Shown: positions 1 to 8,523 of the stretch, piece by piece
Layout: every line of letters begins with the position of its first letter
How positions within the stretch are numbered: the stretch's first letter is position 1
Origin: a bacterium
GTDB lineage: Bacteria; AUK180
Length of the DNA stretch: 64,000 bases
Direction of reading: 5' to 3'
Assembly: GCA_023144005.1 (NCBI GenBank)
Contig: JAGLGN010000005.1
Span: forward strand, 62,001 to 126,000
Notes under the pieces: generated by a model
The model's database searches: none
What the model saw: only the letters and a program-made list of their open reading frames with translations
What the model was told of the DNA's origin: nothing
Translations under genes and position numbers: made by a program

Positions 1-229
1 TTGCTTCTTCCGGTACAACGTCGATACTTTTGAAGTTTTTCTTAACGATCGTTCTGACTGAATTCATGATCTTGTCATCACTTGTGTCAAAACCCAATCG
101 GTCTTTCGCTTGTCTGAAGGTCTCCTTTTGTGCCGCAAAAAAACATTGTATCATCAATTCAACAACCTTAGCAGGATTTAAATCTACAAGATCCTCGTCT
201 GAAATCGCCCATCTTTGATTATCTTCCAT
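1..229 (-). CDS. Small conserved protein, function unknown (partial, runs off left edge)
   Basis: The open frame reads from an ATG at 229 to the window edge, giving 76 codons without a stop. Its beginning is MEDNQRWAISDEDLVDLNPA. A strong Shine-Dalgarno sequence (GAGGAGG) lies 5 to 6 nt before the ATG, and a near-consensus promoter lies further upstream, so it is very likely a real gene. The visible part is soluble, charged and predicted mostly helical, with no signal peptide or membrane segment. The pattern of a short acidic start followed by a helix with FFAAQKETFRQAKDRLG looks like a small conserved protein family without known function. I do not recognise a named domain. The C-terminus lies outside the window. 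Confidence 0.72.
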   Translation of the reverse strand, partial: MEDNQRWAISDEDLVDLNPAKVVELMIQCFFAAQKETFRQAKDRLGFDTSDDKIMNSVRTIVKKNFKSIDVVPEEA

Positions 230-247
230 CTCATCCTCCTCTTCTTG

Positions 248-276
248 ATTATAAGAAGAAATTTCGAAAAGGTCAA
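248..276 (-). promoter_or_regulatory. Sigma-70-type promoter of the left-edge gene
   Basis: On the minus strand TTGACC (276-271) is followed after exactly 17 bp by TATAAT (253-248), 19 bp before the start codon of the left-edge gene. An imperfect inverted repeat (CAAGT-GAAA-ACTTG, about 274-287) overlaps the -35 box and could be an operator. The rest of the 230-398 gap shows nothing else I can support. Confidence 0.7.
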
Positions 277-398
277 GTTTTCACTTGTCAATCCGTGCAA
301 GTCTCTTTATTTATTGTACCTGTGATCATGCGGAATACAGCAAAACAACATTCTATAAGAGTAGTGATTAAGCTCTCAAGAGCCCCTTGTAAATATCC

Positions 399-1760
399 TT
401 AAATATGGATTTTTGATGTTTGTTCCGGATCCGTCCCCAGTGCAGCGGCCCGTTTCAGAAGCGCGCGGCCGGCAGGTGCGGTTTCCTTATTCTTTATGTA
501 AACATTTCCCAACGCCCTTAAGATATACCCCATTTCGTTTCTAATATCATTTTCTTCTGCAAGTTTCAGTGCCTTTTCGAATTTGATCGCCGCTTCAGCT
601 GGGTTTTCCTCTGCAAGATGCTCCCCCATCTTATAAAGCGCAAGGTATTGCAATCTTGGCAGAGCGACCTCATTTGCCAGTCTAAGGGCCTTGGAAATCG
701 TTTTATCTCTATCTATATATTTGCCGATGAGGTGGTAATAATCGGAAAGATGGCGTAATACTTCATTGAGATGTCGATGATCCTTCATCGTGCTGAACAA
801 AGACCGGGCTTCTTCTAAATACGGCAACACTCTATCATAATCTGCCATCTCCACATAAGTGCTGGCAAAATTGATCAGATTGATACCGATCATTCTGAGG
901 AATTTGCGTTTTCTCGCTATCTTGAGACTTTTTGCAAATAATGACAGTCCCTTCTCATATTCCTTTGTTTTCGCATAGACATTTCCCATATTCATATAAG
1001 CATTCCCTATCCCTTTCTGGTCGTCAAGCTGCAGAACTATTTCAAGGTATTTCTCAAAATAGTGAAGGGATTTCTTTAAATCTCCCCGTGCCGCGTTCAT
1101 TCCACCCAGGTCATTATAAACCCCTGCGATCCCATGAGTATAAGAAGTCTGTTTCGCGATCTCCAGAAATTCCAGAAGTTTCTTCTCTGATTCAGCATAT
1201 CTTCCGGTATGATAATATATGATCCCTATGTTTTTTGTTGCCATCCCCAGAACTCTACGATCGTCTATCTTGGCAAAGGATTTCGCCGCTCTGCGGTAAT
1301 AGGTCAAAGCTTTTTCATAAAAACCCTGATGATAGTAAATGGCACCAAGATTATTATTCAATGCACCTTGATAGAATTCATCTCGGATAATTTTATTCAA
1401 CTCCAAGGCCTTAACAAAATAATCAGCCGCCGGCTCATATTCGCCTAAATACATATTGCAGATCCCCATAAGGTTCATTGCGTCAAAACGCAAATCTTCC
1501 TCGCCGGAAGATTCCAATTCGGCAAGAACTTCCTCTACGATCCGTATTACTTCGGGATATTTGTTTCGTTTTCTTTGGATGTGCGCGGACATTAATTTCA
1601 TCTTCTTCCGGTCCCATGGCAGGACGCTGATCTCAAATCCTTTTTTCGCGTCACTCATCGCTAAAGCGTATTTTCCCATAATATTGAGTAGCTCAGCGCG
1701 AAGGCGCAGCGCCAGACAATAGAGTTCTTTGGAATTGCGTTCGGAAGAAGGCTTATCCAT
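399..1760 (-). CDS. TPR-repeat protein, probable detached C-terminal tail of the cyclase/ATPase
   Basis: The frame encodes 453 residues made almost entirely of about ten tetratricopeptide repeats of roughly 40 residues (for example around residues 90-330, with repeated G-x-YY-x-x-G and YEKAL patterns). There is no signal peptide or membrane segment, so it should be a cytoplasmic protein-interaction scaffold. It lies in exactly the same reading frame as the upstream cyclase gene: that gene ends with TGA (1766-1764), one CCT codon follows, then this ATG (1760-1758). The purine-rich GAGGAG upstream is about 21 nt from the ATG, too far for a normal ribosome site. In related proteins as I recall them the TPR domain continues directly from the ATPase domain. 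So this may be a second half reached by read-through, re-initiation or coupling, or a true nonsense mutation may have cut one gene in two. It could also be a normal separate gene. Confidence 0.85.
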   Translation of the reverse strand: MDKPSSERNSKELYCLALRLRAELLNIMGKYALAMSDAKKGFEISVLPWDRKKMKLMSAHIQRKRNKYPEVIRIVEEVLAELESSGEEDLRFDAMNLMGICNMYLGEYEPAADYFVKALELNKIIRDEFYQGALNNNLGAIYYHQGFYEKALTYYRRAAKSFAKIDDRRVLGMATKNIGIIYYHTGRYAESEKKLLEFLEIAKQTSYTHGIAGVYNDLGGMNAARGDLKKSLHYFEKYLEIVLQLDDQKGIGNAYMNMGNVYAKTKEYEKGLSLFAKSLKIARKRKFLRMIGINLINFASTYVEMADYDRVLPYLEEARSLFSTMKDHRHLNEVLRHLSDYYHLIGKYIDRDKTISKALRLANEVALPRLQYLALYKMGEHLAEENPAEAAIKFEKALKLAEENDIRNEMGYILRALGNVYIKNKETAPAGRALLKRAAALGTDPEQTSKIHI

Positions 1761-1763
1761 AGG

Positions 1764-4475
1764 TCACTGCTGGTCGGTCATCTCCTCATACGACTCGATA
1801 GCACGAGTAAAAAACTGTACTGCTTCTTCATTGGCATAAACGGCTTTCGCCTTTTCACCGGCAAGGACAGAATATAAAAGGCTGCGGTCATAATCCTTGG
1901 CAGAATGAAAATGATAAGACATTATCCCCAGATATTCATCGCGCCTTTTTGAGAATTTATCCTCAATGTAAATCCCCACCTTGGAGTGCAATTCACGGCG
2001 CTTTGCGAAGGAAATGGTCCCATAGGAAACCTCTTGAGTAAAAATATGTTTGAAGATATACTTATTGGATTCGCTTTGCTCCCCCTTGAGAATAATATCA
2101 AGTTTTCCCAGATTGTCAAGGATTTTGCTAAGGTCCATATCAGCCGAATAAAGCCCTGTTAGTATCTCCTCGTCAAATTCCCTTCCAAGTACCGAGGCCG
2201 TTTGTATTACATCCCTCTCCAAGAGGTCCAGTCTATCAATACGCGTAAGAATAACTCCTTCGATCGTATCGGGGATATCAATTTTATTCGCATCTCCGGT
2301 GAACTCCCACTTACCCGGAAGCTTCTCTTTGATGAACCCCTGTTCAACCAGGGACTTAACGATTTCTTCCGCATAAAAGGGATTTCCCTGTGACCGCTTT
2401 ATGATCAATTTCTTGAAGTCACCGGGTAATTTATCGACATTCAGAAGATTACCAACAAGCTCCTCAACGCCTTTATTATCAAGCTCGGCGACCGGTATTT
2501 CAGCATAATTAGAACGCTTTCTGAACTCAAAATCACCTTGCAGTGGCCGGAACACAAGCAAGAGCAATACTCTGTCGGCATCGATATTGGCGGAAACATG
2601 TTCGATCAATTCCATTGACACCGAATCTATCCAGTGAATATCGTCAATAATAATAGTTAACGGGGCTATCTTCGCCTGATCCTTGACCAATCTAAGAACG
2701 ATATCAAAAAATCTTTGTTTTCTTATCTTGGGACCGATATGTTTGGATATTTCATTTTCCGGAAAGTCAATCCCCATAGCTTCTCCAACGATAGGAAGAA
2801 GTTTCACATATTCGGTTCCCAATGCCCTCAAGGCCGTTTGGAGTTTTTTCTTTTTTGCGGCTTTTGTTTCATTCGCCTCAATTTTGAGAAGTGAGTTCAT
2901 TACCGAGATCCAGGGATAATAAGATAGATTTGCTCCATATGAAAGGCAAGCGCCCTCTTTGATCGAGAAATTCAATTTATTCAGGCGCTTCACTACTTCT
3001 TTTGTAAAACGGGATTTACCCATACCGGCCTCACCCGTAATGCCAAGTATCCTTCCTTTTGTGGAAGAAGCGGATTTCAAATTTCTATAGGCCTTGGCCA
3101 ATTCCTTGCCCCTGCCTACGATCTTAGAACTCTCGGAAAGCCACTTTGAAACATTCGCTGCGGAAGTTTCGGCTTTGTCCTGCAATCGAAATATGGGGAT
3201 CCCCTTGGTTTTGCCTTTAAATTTCTTCTCTCCCAAAGCTTTGTATTTAAAGAGCGACGAAGTGGAGTCGAAGATAGCTTTGGAGACTTCTATCATTCCA
3301 TGTGATGCGCCCGATGCCAAACGAGCGGTAAGGTTGACGGTATCGCCCATAACGGTGTACTCGCGTCTGTGATCGGTACCAACAGGAGTAGCGAAAGCAA
3401 ATCCACCATTTATTCCAATAGATACTTCCAGTTTTTCACTTGCCTTTGAATTCTTCAATTCATAGGCCAGCTGAACCGCTCTCTTATTGATATCCTCATG
3501 TGCATTCGGGAAGCCGATGACAAGAAGAATACGGACTGATCTTTCATATATATCGATCTTGTTTAAAAACCCGTCATATTTATTACTTAGATTATCCAGT
3601 GTTTTGTAAAAATCCTTTAGAAGTTTTGAGGATTCTTTGGGTGTATTATCAAAATCAAAGCCCTTGAAGTGAATAAAAAGTACCGCGATATTTCTGTGCT
3701 CTCCATCCTTTGGAGCAAAGAAAGGATTCAGGTCGATACGGCGCTTCAGCCACACTGGAATATATCCTTCCATTTTTCCCCGGATTACAGCATAATCCCC
3801 TGTTTCCGTGACCTTGGTCTTGGCAGGAACGAGGGTCTTTGCTTTCACGAAGGGAGGGCTCAGCAGCCATGTTCCGCGCTGCGGAGAGGTGAACTTTAAC
3901 TCCTTGGCAAATTTTTTGATCGCGGAATTAACAGCAATTTCACCCGCCTTTGCCAGATCAACCATTTTCATAAGGTCGTAAGAGGCTTTGCCGCCGAGAA
4001 AATAATCACTGCCCAGGTCTTGGAAGTAGATATTTCCATGGGTCAGCCCGATGTGCATTCGGATCGGAAATGTACTTTTGCCTATTTTTATCTTGTTCTT
4101 GCCTTTGATAAAGGAAATTGCCTCCATCGAAGCTTTCAATGCATGCTTAACCGAAGAACCCGCCTGCTTCCCATCGGGAAAAAATCCGAAGATCGCATCA
4201 CCGCCGAAACGATATATGTCTCCTCCGTTATCAGCAAATAAATAGATCAATGTCTCGAAATACTCATTAATGATACCGGTCAGAGTTTCTGCACCTTCTC
4301 TCCCTATCTTTGCCAGATCTTCACTCAATTTTGTAAAACCTGAAATGTCCGCGTAGAAAAGGGTTCCCGTAAAAGTAGTATTGCCCTTAACTTTCCCTCC
4401 CTTTTTCAAAGAATTCACAACATACGCAGGAAGAAAACTGCCCACAGTTAGTGTTTTTTGAAGTTCCTTATTCAT
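1764..4475 (-). CDS. Class III adenylate/guanylate cyclase with two cyclase domains and an AAA-type ATPase (soluble adenylyl cyclase-like)
   Basis: The 903-residue protein has two class III cyclase homology domains (about 35-200 and 260-430) followed by an AAA_16/NACHT-like ATPase (Walker A GEAGMGKS at about 481-488, Walker B IIIDDIHW) and the start of a TPR region. The first domain carries the metal-binding aspartates (YADISGFT, D43; RFGGDAIFGFF, D93) but has lost the transition-state Asn/Arg. The second has lost the metal aspartate (IHFKGF) but keeps the motif MGDTVNLTARL with N381 and R385. One composite active site between the two halves is the likely result, as in mammalian ADCY10. The order cyclase-cyclase-ATPase-TPR is also that of ADCY10, except that the TPR part is cut off by an in-frame TGA at the end. 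No membrane segment is present. Whether ATP or GTP is the substrate cannot be decided here. ATG 4475 follows GTGAGGA. Confidence 0.9.
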   Translation of the reverse strand: MNKELQKTLTVGSFLPAYVVNSLKKGGKVKGNTTFTGTLFYADISGFTKLSEDLAKIGREGAETLTGIINEYFETLIYLFADNGGDIYRFGGDAIFGFFPDGKQAGSSVKHALKASMEAISFIKGKNKIKIGKSTFPIRMHIGLTHGNIYFQDLGSDYFLGGKASYDLMKMVDLAKAGEIAVNSAIKKFAKELKFTSPQRGTWLLSPPFVKAKTLVPAKTKVTETGDYAVIRGKMEGYIPVWLKRRIDLNPFFAPKDGEHRNIAVLFIHFKGFDFDNTPKESSKLLKDFYKTLDNLSNKYDGFLNKIDIYERSVRILLVIGFPNAHEDINKRAVQLAYELKNSKASEKLEVSIGINGGFAFATPVGTDHRREYTVMGDTVNLTARLASGASHGMIEVSKAIFDSTSSLFKYKALGEKKFKGKTKGIPIFRLQDKAETSAANVSKWLSESSKIVGRGKELAKAYRNLKSASSTKGRILGITGEAGMGKSRFTKEVVKRLNKLNFSIKEGACLSYGANLSYYPWISVMNSLLKIEANETKAAKKKKLQTALRALGTEYVKLLPIVGEAMGIDFPENEISKHIGPKIRKQRFFDIVLRLVKDQAKIAPLTIIIDDIHWIDSVSMELIEHVSANIDADRVLLLLVFRPLQGDFEFRKRSNYAEIPVAELDNKGVEELVGNLLNVDKLPGDFKKLIIKRSQGNPFYAEEIVKSLVEQGFIKEKLPGKWEFTGDANKIDIPDTIEGVILTRIDRLDLLERDVIQTASVLGREFDEEILTGLYSADMDLSKILDNLGKLDIILKGEQSESNKYIFKHIFTQEVSYGTISFAKRRELHSKVGIYIEDKFSKRRDEYLGIMSYHFHSAKDYDRSLLYSVLAGEKAKAVYANEEAVQFFTRAIESYEEMTDQQ

Positions 4476-4508
4476 AAATCCTCACTTTCTTTTGATGCAC
4501 CATTGTTT

Positions 4509-4537
4509 ATTATACTTCAAAGATGGTGTATTTCCAA
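4509..4537 (-). promoter_or_regulatory. Promoter of the cyclase gene
   Basis: Minus strand TTGGAA (4537-4532), 17 bp spacer, TATAAT (4514-4509), 34 bp before the cyclase ATG. The facing plus-strand gene has a separate TATAAT at 4576-4581 without a good -35 box. Confidence 0.65.
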
Positions 4538-4604
4538 AATTTGTTAATGAGTATTATTTTGATTCTTCCGAAAAATATAATAAACTGTAGTATAGGAGAT
4601 GATT

Positions 4605-4961
4605 ATGGGAGATTTTGAGAAATTTTTCTACCTGCTTGGTGGGATCTTGGTATTTAGCCTGGTCTATTATTTCTTCGCATTGATCTTTATGAGAAAGAAC
4701 AAAGTCCATGTCAAAATGCTGTTTTCTATCGGCATTGCCTTTGGTACGGCATTTATCACGAGATTTATTACCAACCCCTATTCAATCGGATTGAAGGTAA
4801 AGATGGGAATCCCGATCCCGTTCTACTTCCCGAATGCGGAGATACTTGCCAAACTCACTGGGGAATCGGCATTTGCCCTGGATCAATTTTTCTTGAACGC
4901 TGCCGCGTGGACGGCTATTTACTTCTTCCTCGCATTCTTTTTCACCGGGAAAAAACGATAA
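4605..4961 (+). CDS. Small membrane protein with about three transmembrane segments, unknown function
   Basis: The ATG at 4605 is preferred over one at 4599, because the Shine-Dalgarno AGGAG at 4594-4598 touches the earlier ATG but is 6 nt from the later one. The product has 118 residues and three hydrophobic stretches (about residues 7-30, 38-58 and 92-112), with a loop between the second and third that contains several prolines (NPYSIGLKVKMGIPIPFYFP). It ends GKKR, suggesting a cytoplasmic C-terminus. I do not recognise the family. It is a single-gene unit, divergent from the cyclase gene and convergent with the endonuclease-fold gene, with only 4 bp between the two stop codons. A TATAAT lies at 4576-4581. 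Confidence 0.75.
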   Translation: MGDFEKFFYLLGGILVFSLVYYFFALIFMRKNKVHVKMLFSIGIAFGTAFITRFITNPYSIGLKVKMGIPIPFYFPNAEILAKLTGESAFALDQFFLNAAAWTAIYFFLAFFFTGKKR

Positions 4962-4965
4962 TCGC

Positions 4966-5868
4966 TTATTGAGCAATTGTAAAAATAAGCATTCGGTGAT
5001 CGCTGCCCGGAAGATCAGCATATCCCATTTTATGAATTACATCGCCTTTGGCAGCAAATAACTGGTCAAGCGGCATTGAAAATAGCGGGTTACCGGTATT
5101 CCAGGAGGGCTGCGGAAATCCCATTCTTTTCATTCCGGTTAAAACCTGAAAATCTACAGAGCACTTGGCCCATGGAACAGAGTTCAGGTCCCCGAAAATA
5201 CAGAGTCGGCCCTCTTGTATCTTAACGGCTTCCTCTATAATAATGTCCATCTGATGATTTCTTTCAAGAAACATATGCTTGTCAATTGGTGGAAACGGAT
5301 GCACCCCTATAAAGGATGTCTTATTAGAGGAGAATGTAATAAAATACTTAGGACCCGATTCGGGAATACTTATCGCATCCAGGGGAACACGGCTGATAAT
5401 ACCAATACCGAAACAATCCTTTCTTGGATACAATATCTTCACCGTATGATCCGGAAACTCATTTTGTAAAAGGGCAGCCCACTCATTATTTATTTCATAA
5501 AGTACAATAATATCTGCTTCTACATTTAACAAAGCTGTTATCGCTTCAGAACGCTTTTCATTTTCAACATACAAATTCGCGGATACGATTTTCAGCTCGG
5601 CTTCTAGTCCGCTGGGAAATGTAATATTAAAAAGGAAAAATACGGATTGAATTAGAATTATCAGCACAAGGGAAAGCAACAACAAAAATTTTCTTTTATA
5701 GAAAAAGCAGAAGACCAATCCCAAAATATTGACAATTAGCAGTTTTGGAAGAAAGCTGATCATTAAATCCCCGACGAATGAGAAGTAGAAAAGCAAAGCT
5801 ATATATGAAATCATAAGGTTTAGAAAAAACAGGGCTCGGATGAGGGATTTCAAGGAAATATTTCTCAT
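4966..5868 (-). CDS. Membrane-anchored endonuclease/exonuclease/phosphatase-family protein
   Basis: The 300-residue protein starts with three hydrophobic segments (about residues 8-75, rich in Leu/Ile/Phe). A soluble domain of the endonuclease/exonuclease/phosphatase (EEP) fold follows. Family signatures are SANLYVENEK at the start, IIVLYEINNEW with the metal-binding Glu, GDLNSVPWA with the Asp-Leu-Asn motif, and the terminal GSDHRML with the catalytic Asp-His pair. Members with this layout are usually membrane-tethered, with the domain outside the cytoplasm. The substrate (phosphodiester or phosphoester) is not predictable. The ATG at 5868 lies 4 bp after the stop of the TPR gene, so the gene is the last of the lipoprotein-TPR-EEP operon. 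Confidence 0.85.
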   Translation of the reverse strand: MRNISLKSLIRALFFLNLMISYIALLFYFSFVGDLMISFLPKLLIVNILGLVFCFFYKRKFLLLLSLVLIILIQSVFFLFNITFPSGLEAELKIVSANLYVENEKRSEAITALLNVEADIIVLYEINNEWAALLQNEFPDHTVKILYPRKDCFGIGIISRVPLDAISIPESGPKYFITFSSNKTSFIGVHPFPPIDKHMFLERNHQMDIIIEEAVKIQEGRLCIFGDLNSVPWAKCSVDFQVLTGMKRMGFPQPSWNTGNPLFSMPLDQLFAAKGDVIHKMGYADLPGSDHRMLIFTIAQ

Positions 5869-5872
5869 ATCA

Positions 5873-7279
5873 TCATTGAGCAGTACCGGAAAGGATCCGT
5901 TTGATCTCTCTGATCCGGAATTTCAAATTTAATTTTGAAAATATATACGTCGCTTCAGAGAAGATTTGCTTTGCGGAATTTTCATCAATAGATAAGGTAG
6001 CCCTGCCGAGGTCGGTCAATATCCTCGCTTCCTCATATTTCATTCCGAACTTATGCGCGATAGCGCGGGCTTTCTGTAGGGTATTTATCCCTCTTTTAAT
6101 ATCATTTCGGCAATATATCCTTCCCAGAATGTGATAGACGGCGTGCTTCTGTTCCACCAATTCTAATTCATCGGCACATTCAAGAGCCTTCTCAGCGGAT
6201 TTCAGAGCATTGGGCTGGTCATCCAGCAAAAAATATGCTCCGGCAGAAGAAATATAAACATCAAATAATGTTAATCTGTCGTTGATATCCGAAAGTATTT
6301 TATGGGCTCTCTTTGCATGGCGCAATGCACTTTTCCCATCCCCCTGATCCAGGCACACATTACATATATTCACAAGAGCAGCTCCCATACCAGCCCTATA
6401 CCCGACTTCCCTCGCTATCTTCAAGTATTTTCTGAATTTTTTGAGGGATTCTTCATACTTTCCCTGATATTGCAGAATAATCCCAATATTATTGGAAGAG
6501 ATGCCAATACCTTTCAAATGATCCATTTCCTCGCACAGATAGAGATACTCACTGTAATATCTCAAAGCTCTTTCTACATTTCCGAAAACAAGATGAACAT
6601 TGCCCAGATTATTGGCATTCATGGCAATGCCACGCTTAAAGTCTATTGCTTTTGCAGAATTGTAACTTCGCGTATAATATTCCAACGCTTTTTTATTTTC
6701 GCTCATATCCTCAAAGATATTTCCCAGATTCATCGAGGCAACGCATTCTGCTCTTTTGTCATTAAGCTTTTCAAAGATCTGAAGACAGCGTTCAAGGTAT
6801 AAAGATGCCTCAGAAAAATGCCCTTGCTCTACCAATATGGTACCTAAATTATTACAGATATTCCCCACTCCCAGGGTATCATTATATTTTTCAAAGATTT
6901 TCAGCGTTGTTTTTAAAGCCTTAACAGCCGCTTTGTAATCATTATCCTGCCAATAAATTATTCCAAGAATATTCTGAGCATTCGCAAAGAGTAATTCATC
7001 CACTTTTGGATCGATCTTCTTCAATACTTCAAGAATTAGCTCTTTTGATTTATTGTGATCATGTTCTACGCGAAGATACATATCGGCAAGATCGATCTGA
7101 ATGGATACCCATTTTTCTTTTTCTTTGCGTAGATCACTCAACTCTTCGGCTCGATTCAAGTCTTTTATGCCTTTTGAATATTTTCCCTGATGATCAAAAA
7201 TCAGGGCTCGATTCTTTAGAGCACGGAATAAGAGGTCATCCCTGTACTTATTATCTAAAAGCCCCATATCGATCGTCAA
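5873..7279 (-). CDS. TPR-repeat protein (paralogue of the cyclase TPR tail)
   Basis: This 468-residue protein consists of about eleven tetratricopeptide repeats of 40 residues, of the kinesin-light-chain type. It has no signal peptide. Its beginning (RALKNRALIFDHQGKYSKGI) resembles the beginning of the TPR protein at 399-1760, so both look like the tail module of a cyclase/ATPase/TPR protein, here standing alone. The longest frame starts with TTG at 7279, overlapping the stop of the upstream lipoprotein gene as TTGA. An ATG at 7267 is the alternative. Neither has a clear Shine-Dalgarno site, so translation is probably coupled to the upstream gene. Role: protein-protein interaction, partner unknown. 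Confidence 0.85.
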   Translation of the reverse strand: MTIDMGLLDNKYRDDLLFRALKNRALIFDHQGKYSKGIKDLNRAEELSDLRKEKEKWVSIQIDLADMYLRVEHDHNKSKELILEVLKKIDPKVDELLFANAQNILGIIYWQDNDYKAAVKALKTTLKIFEKYNDTLGVGNICNNLGTILVEQGHFSEASLYLERCLQIFEKLNDKRAECVASMNLGNIFEDMSENKKALEYYTRSYNSAKAIDFKRGIAMNANNLGNVHLVFGNVERALRYYSEYLYLCEEMDHLKGIGISSNNIGIILQYQGKYEESLKKFRKYLKIAREVGYRAGMGAALVNICNVCLDQGDGKSALRHAKRAHKILSDINDRLTLFDVYISSAGAYFLLDDQPNALKSAEKALECADELELVEQKHAVYHILGRIYCRNDIKRGINTLQKARAIAHKFGMKYEEARILTDLGRATLSIDENSAKQIFSEATYIFSKLNLKFRIREIKRILSGTAQ

Positions 7280-8172
7280 GGAATAGGCTTGAACTCGGAT
7301 AATTTGATCTTGATCTCACTTACCACTTCATTATCAAAACCCGGATAATATCTTAGCAAGAGAGCGGATTCCGATGGTAACGGCGTAATATCTATTGGGA
7401 TCCTTATCTGTCCGGAAGGGTCGGAATAATAACCGTTTTTGCCGTCCTTCATAGAGATGATCGTAAGAGGGGCAGTACCGAAAATATAGTATTCTCCTCC
7501 GCTGCATACTGTTCTTCCATAATTTGGAATAGTGGATATATCGGGCAATTGAACGCGTTCTTTTAATTCAGACATCGTCTGGGCAAGTCCTTCTCCCAGT
7601 AATTTTATATCTTCCCAGGGAAGGTCGTCGAAGCGGAATTTGCCATCGTCTTTATCCCATTTTCCCGCTTCTGACCTGACAAAGTTCACATTTCCGTTTT
7701 TCTCTTCAAATGAGATCCGGATGATCCTTTCTTCGAACTCGCCAATAAAAAAGGAGTAGAGCTTTGTCTGGCTCTTGGCTATATAAAATCCGTTTCCTTC
7801 GGAGAGAATATCCCACTTTCCCGAAGAGAGGTTCAACCTGATGACATTGCCGGGATAAGCCTTGTTATGAAAAATGATATTCTGCCCTACAACGACCTGC
7901 GCGTCAAAGAATTGAAACCAATCTTTCATATTCGCGGCAGCGGGAGGATTTTCGGTCAATAACTCCGCTTTTGAAGCTCCCTTTTCTATCTTCCATATTT
8001 CGGGAGCATAGAAGCAATTTACCACATACATCATACCGTCCCGCTCGAAATACGCTTGAGAACGACTCACTAATATTTCGATGGGATCAGGTATCGGCGC
8101 GACATTGCCGCAAGATAAAAGGAGAACAACCGTAAGAAGAAACAGACAGAGTGAAATAAGCCTCGTTTTCAT
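7276..8172 (-). CDS. Predicted lipoprotein, unknown function
   Basis: The start at ATG 8172 is chosen because it follows GTGAGGA and begins a classic lipoprotein signal (MKTRLISLCLFLLTVVLLLSC), with the lipobox LLSC and a cysteine at residue 21. The open frame extends about 117 codons further upstream, but that part lies in non-coding repeat DNA and crosses the promoter. The mature part (about 278 residues) reads like a repeated beta-strand protein: phrases such as ITSEE-free 'VVGQNIIFHNKAYPGNVIRL' and 'FFIGEFEERIIRISF' suggest a propeller-like fold, without a named domain. It is probably anchored in the outer or inner membrane, facing the periplasm. It is the first gene of an operon with the TPR and EEP genes. 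Confidence 0.8.
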   Translation of the reverse strand: MKTRLISLCLFLLTVVLLLSCGNVAPIPDPIEILVSRSQAYFERDGMMYVVNCFYAPEIWKIEKGASKAELLTENPPAAANMKDWFQFFDAQVVVGQNIIFHNKAYPGNVIRLNLSSGKWDILSEGNGFYIAKSQTKLYSFFIGEFEERIIRISFEEKNGNVNFVRSEAGKWDKDDGKFRFDDLPWEDIKLLGEGLAQTMSELKERVQLPDISTIPNYGRTVCSGGEYYIFGTAPLTIISMKDGKNGYYSDPSGQIRIPIDITPLPSESALLLRYYPGFDNEVVSEIKIKLSEFKPIP

Positions 8173-8197
8173 AAATTCCTCACTAGTGATCTGATTC

Positions 8198-8226
8198 ATT
8201 CTACCAATTACAGAGGCACATGTCAA
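8198..8226 (-). promoter_or_regulatory. Promoter of the lipoprotein-TPR-EEP operon
   Basis: Minus strand TTGACA (8226-8221), 17 bp spacer, TAGAAT (8203-8198), 26 bp before the lipoprotein ATG. The -35 box is perfect consensus. Confidence 0.8.
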
Positions 8227-8523
8227 AAAGAAGTACGAGGTACTAGGTCTATAGAGACATGAACAATTAACACGCTCCGCAGAGGTTGGAGGCTTGAGGT
8301 TAGAGGTTAGCGCAGAGGGGAATAAATACAATTGGTGATTATAACGAAGGAAACGAAATAACGATTTTCCGGCTACGGATATGGATATTGGTTTCGTTTT
8401 CACCTCGTACATCGCACCCCGACTGGTACTGTTTTTATCACCTCTGACCTTATATTTGTTATTTCTCAACGTGCAACCTTGAACTTTTGAACCTTTGAAC
8501 GCTTCGGCACCGCGAAGCATCAC
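8227..8523 (-). repeat. Non-coding mosaic element A downstream of queA
   Basis: This 297-bp stretch has no credible gene. In the direction of queA transcription it begins with a hairpin 7 nt after the queA stop (GCTTCG-CGGTGC-CGAAGC, 8517-8500) without a following T-run. Next comes a drifted phrase, GTTCAAAGG repeated with variants. At 8383-8341 lies a block beginning CATATCCGTAGCCGG that resembles 48312-48270 downstream of dapF, with roughly nine differences in 44 positions by eye. Near 8281-8320 the plus strand has tandem-like words (gaggttagaggttag). See the element C entry for the second copy. Confidence 0.6.

Noticed and set aside
370..395. Terminator after the TPR gene (GCTCT-CA-AGAGC)
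   Set aside because: Five-base stem with a 2-nt loop and no T-run on the transcribed strand.
1758..1772. UGA decoded as an amino acid genome-wide
   Set aside because: Many genes here end with TGA at tight junctions (for example 29546-29548 and 5873-5875), so UGA is a stop in this organism.
8500..8517. Intrinsic terminator after queA
   Set aside because: The hairpin GCTTCG/CGAAGC is good but is followed by GTTCAAAGG, not by a T-run. Kept only as part of the dispersed element.
8173..8523. N-terminal extension of the lipoprotein gene
   Set aside because: The extra frame crosses the TTGACA-17-TAGAAT promoter and repeat DNA. The signal peptide and ribosome site fix the start at 8172.
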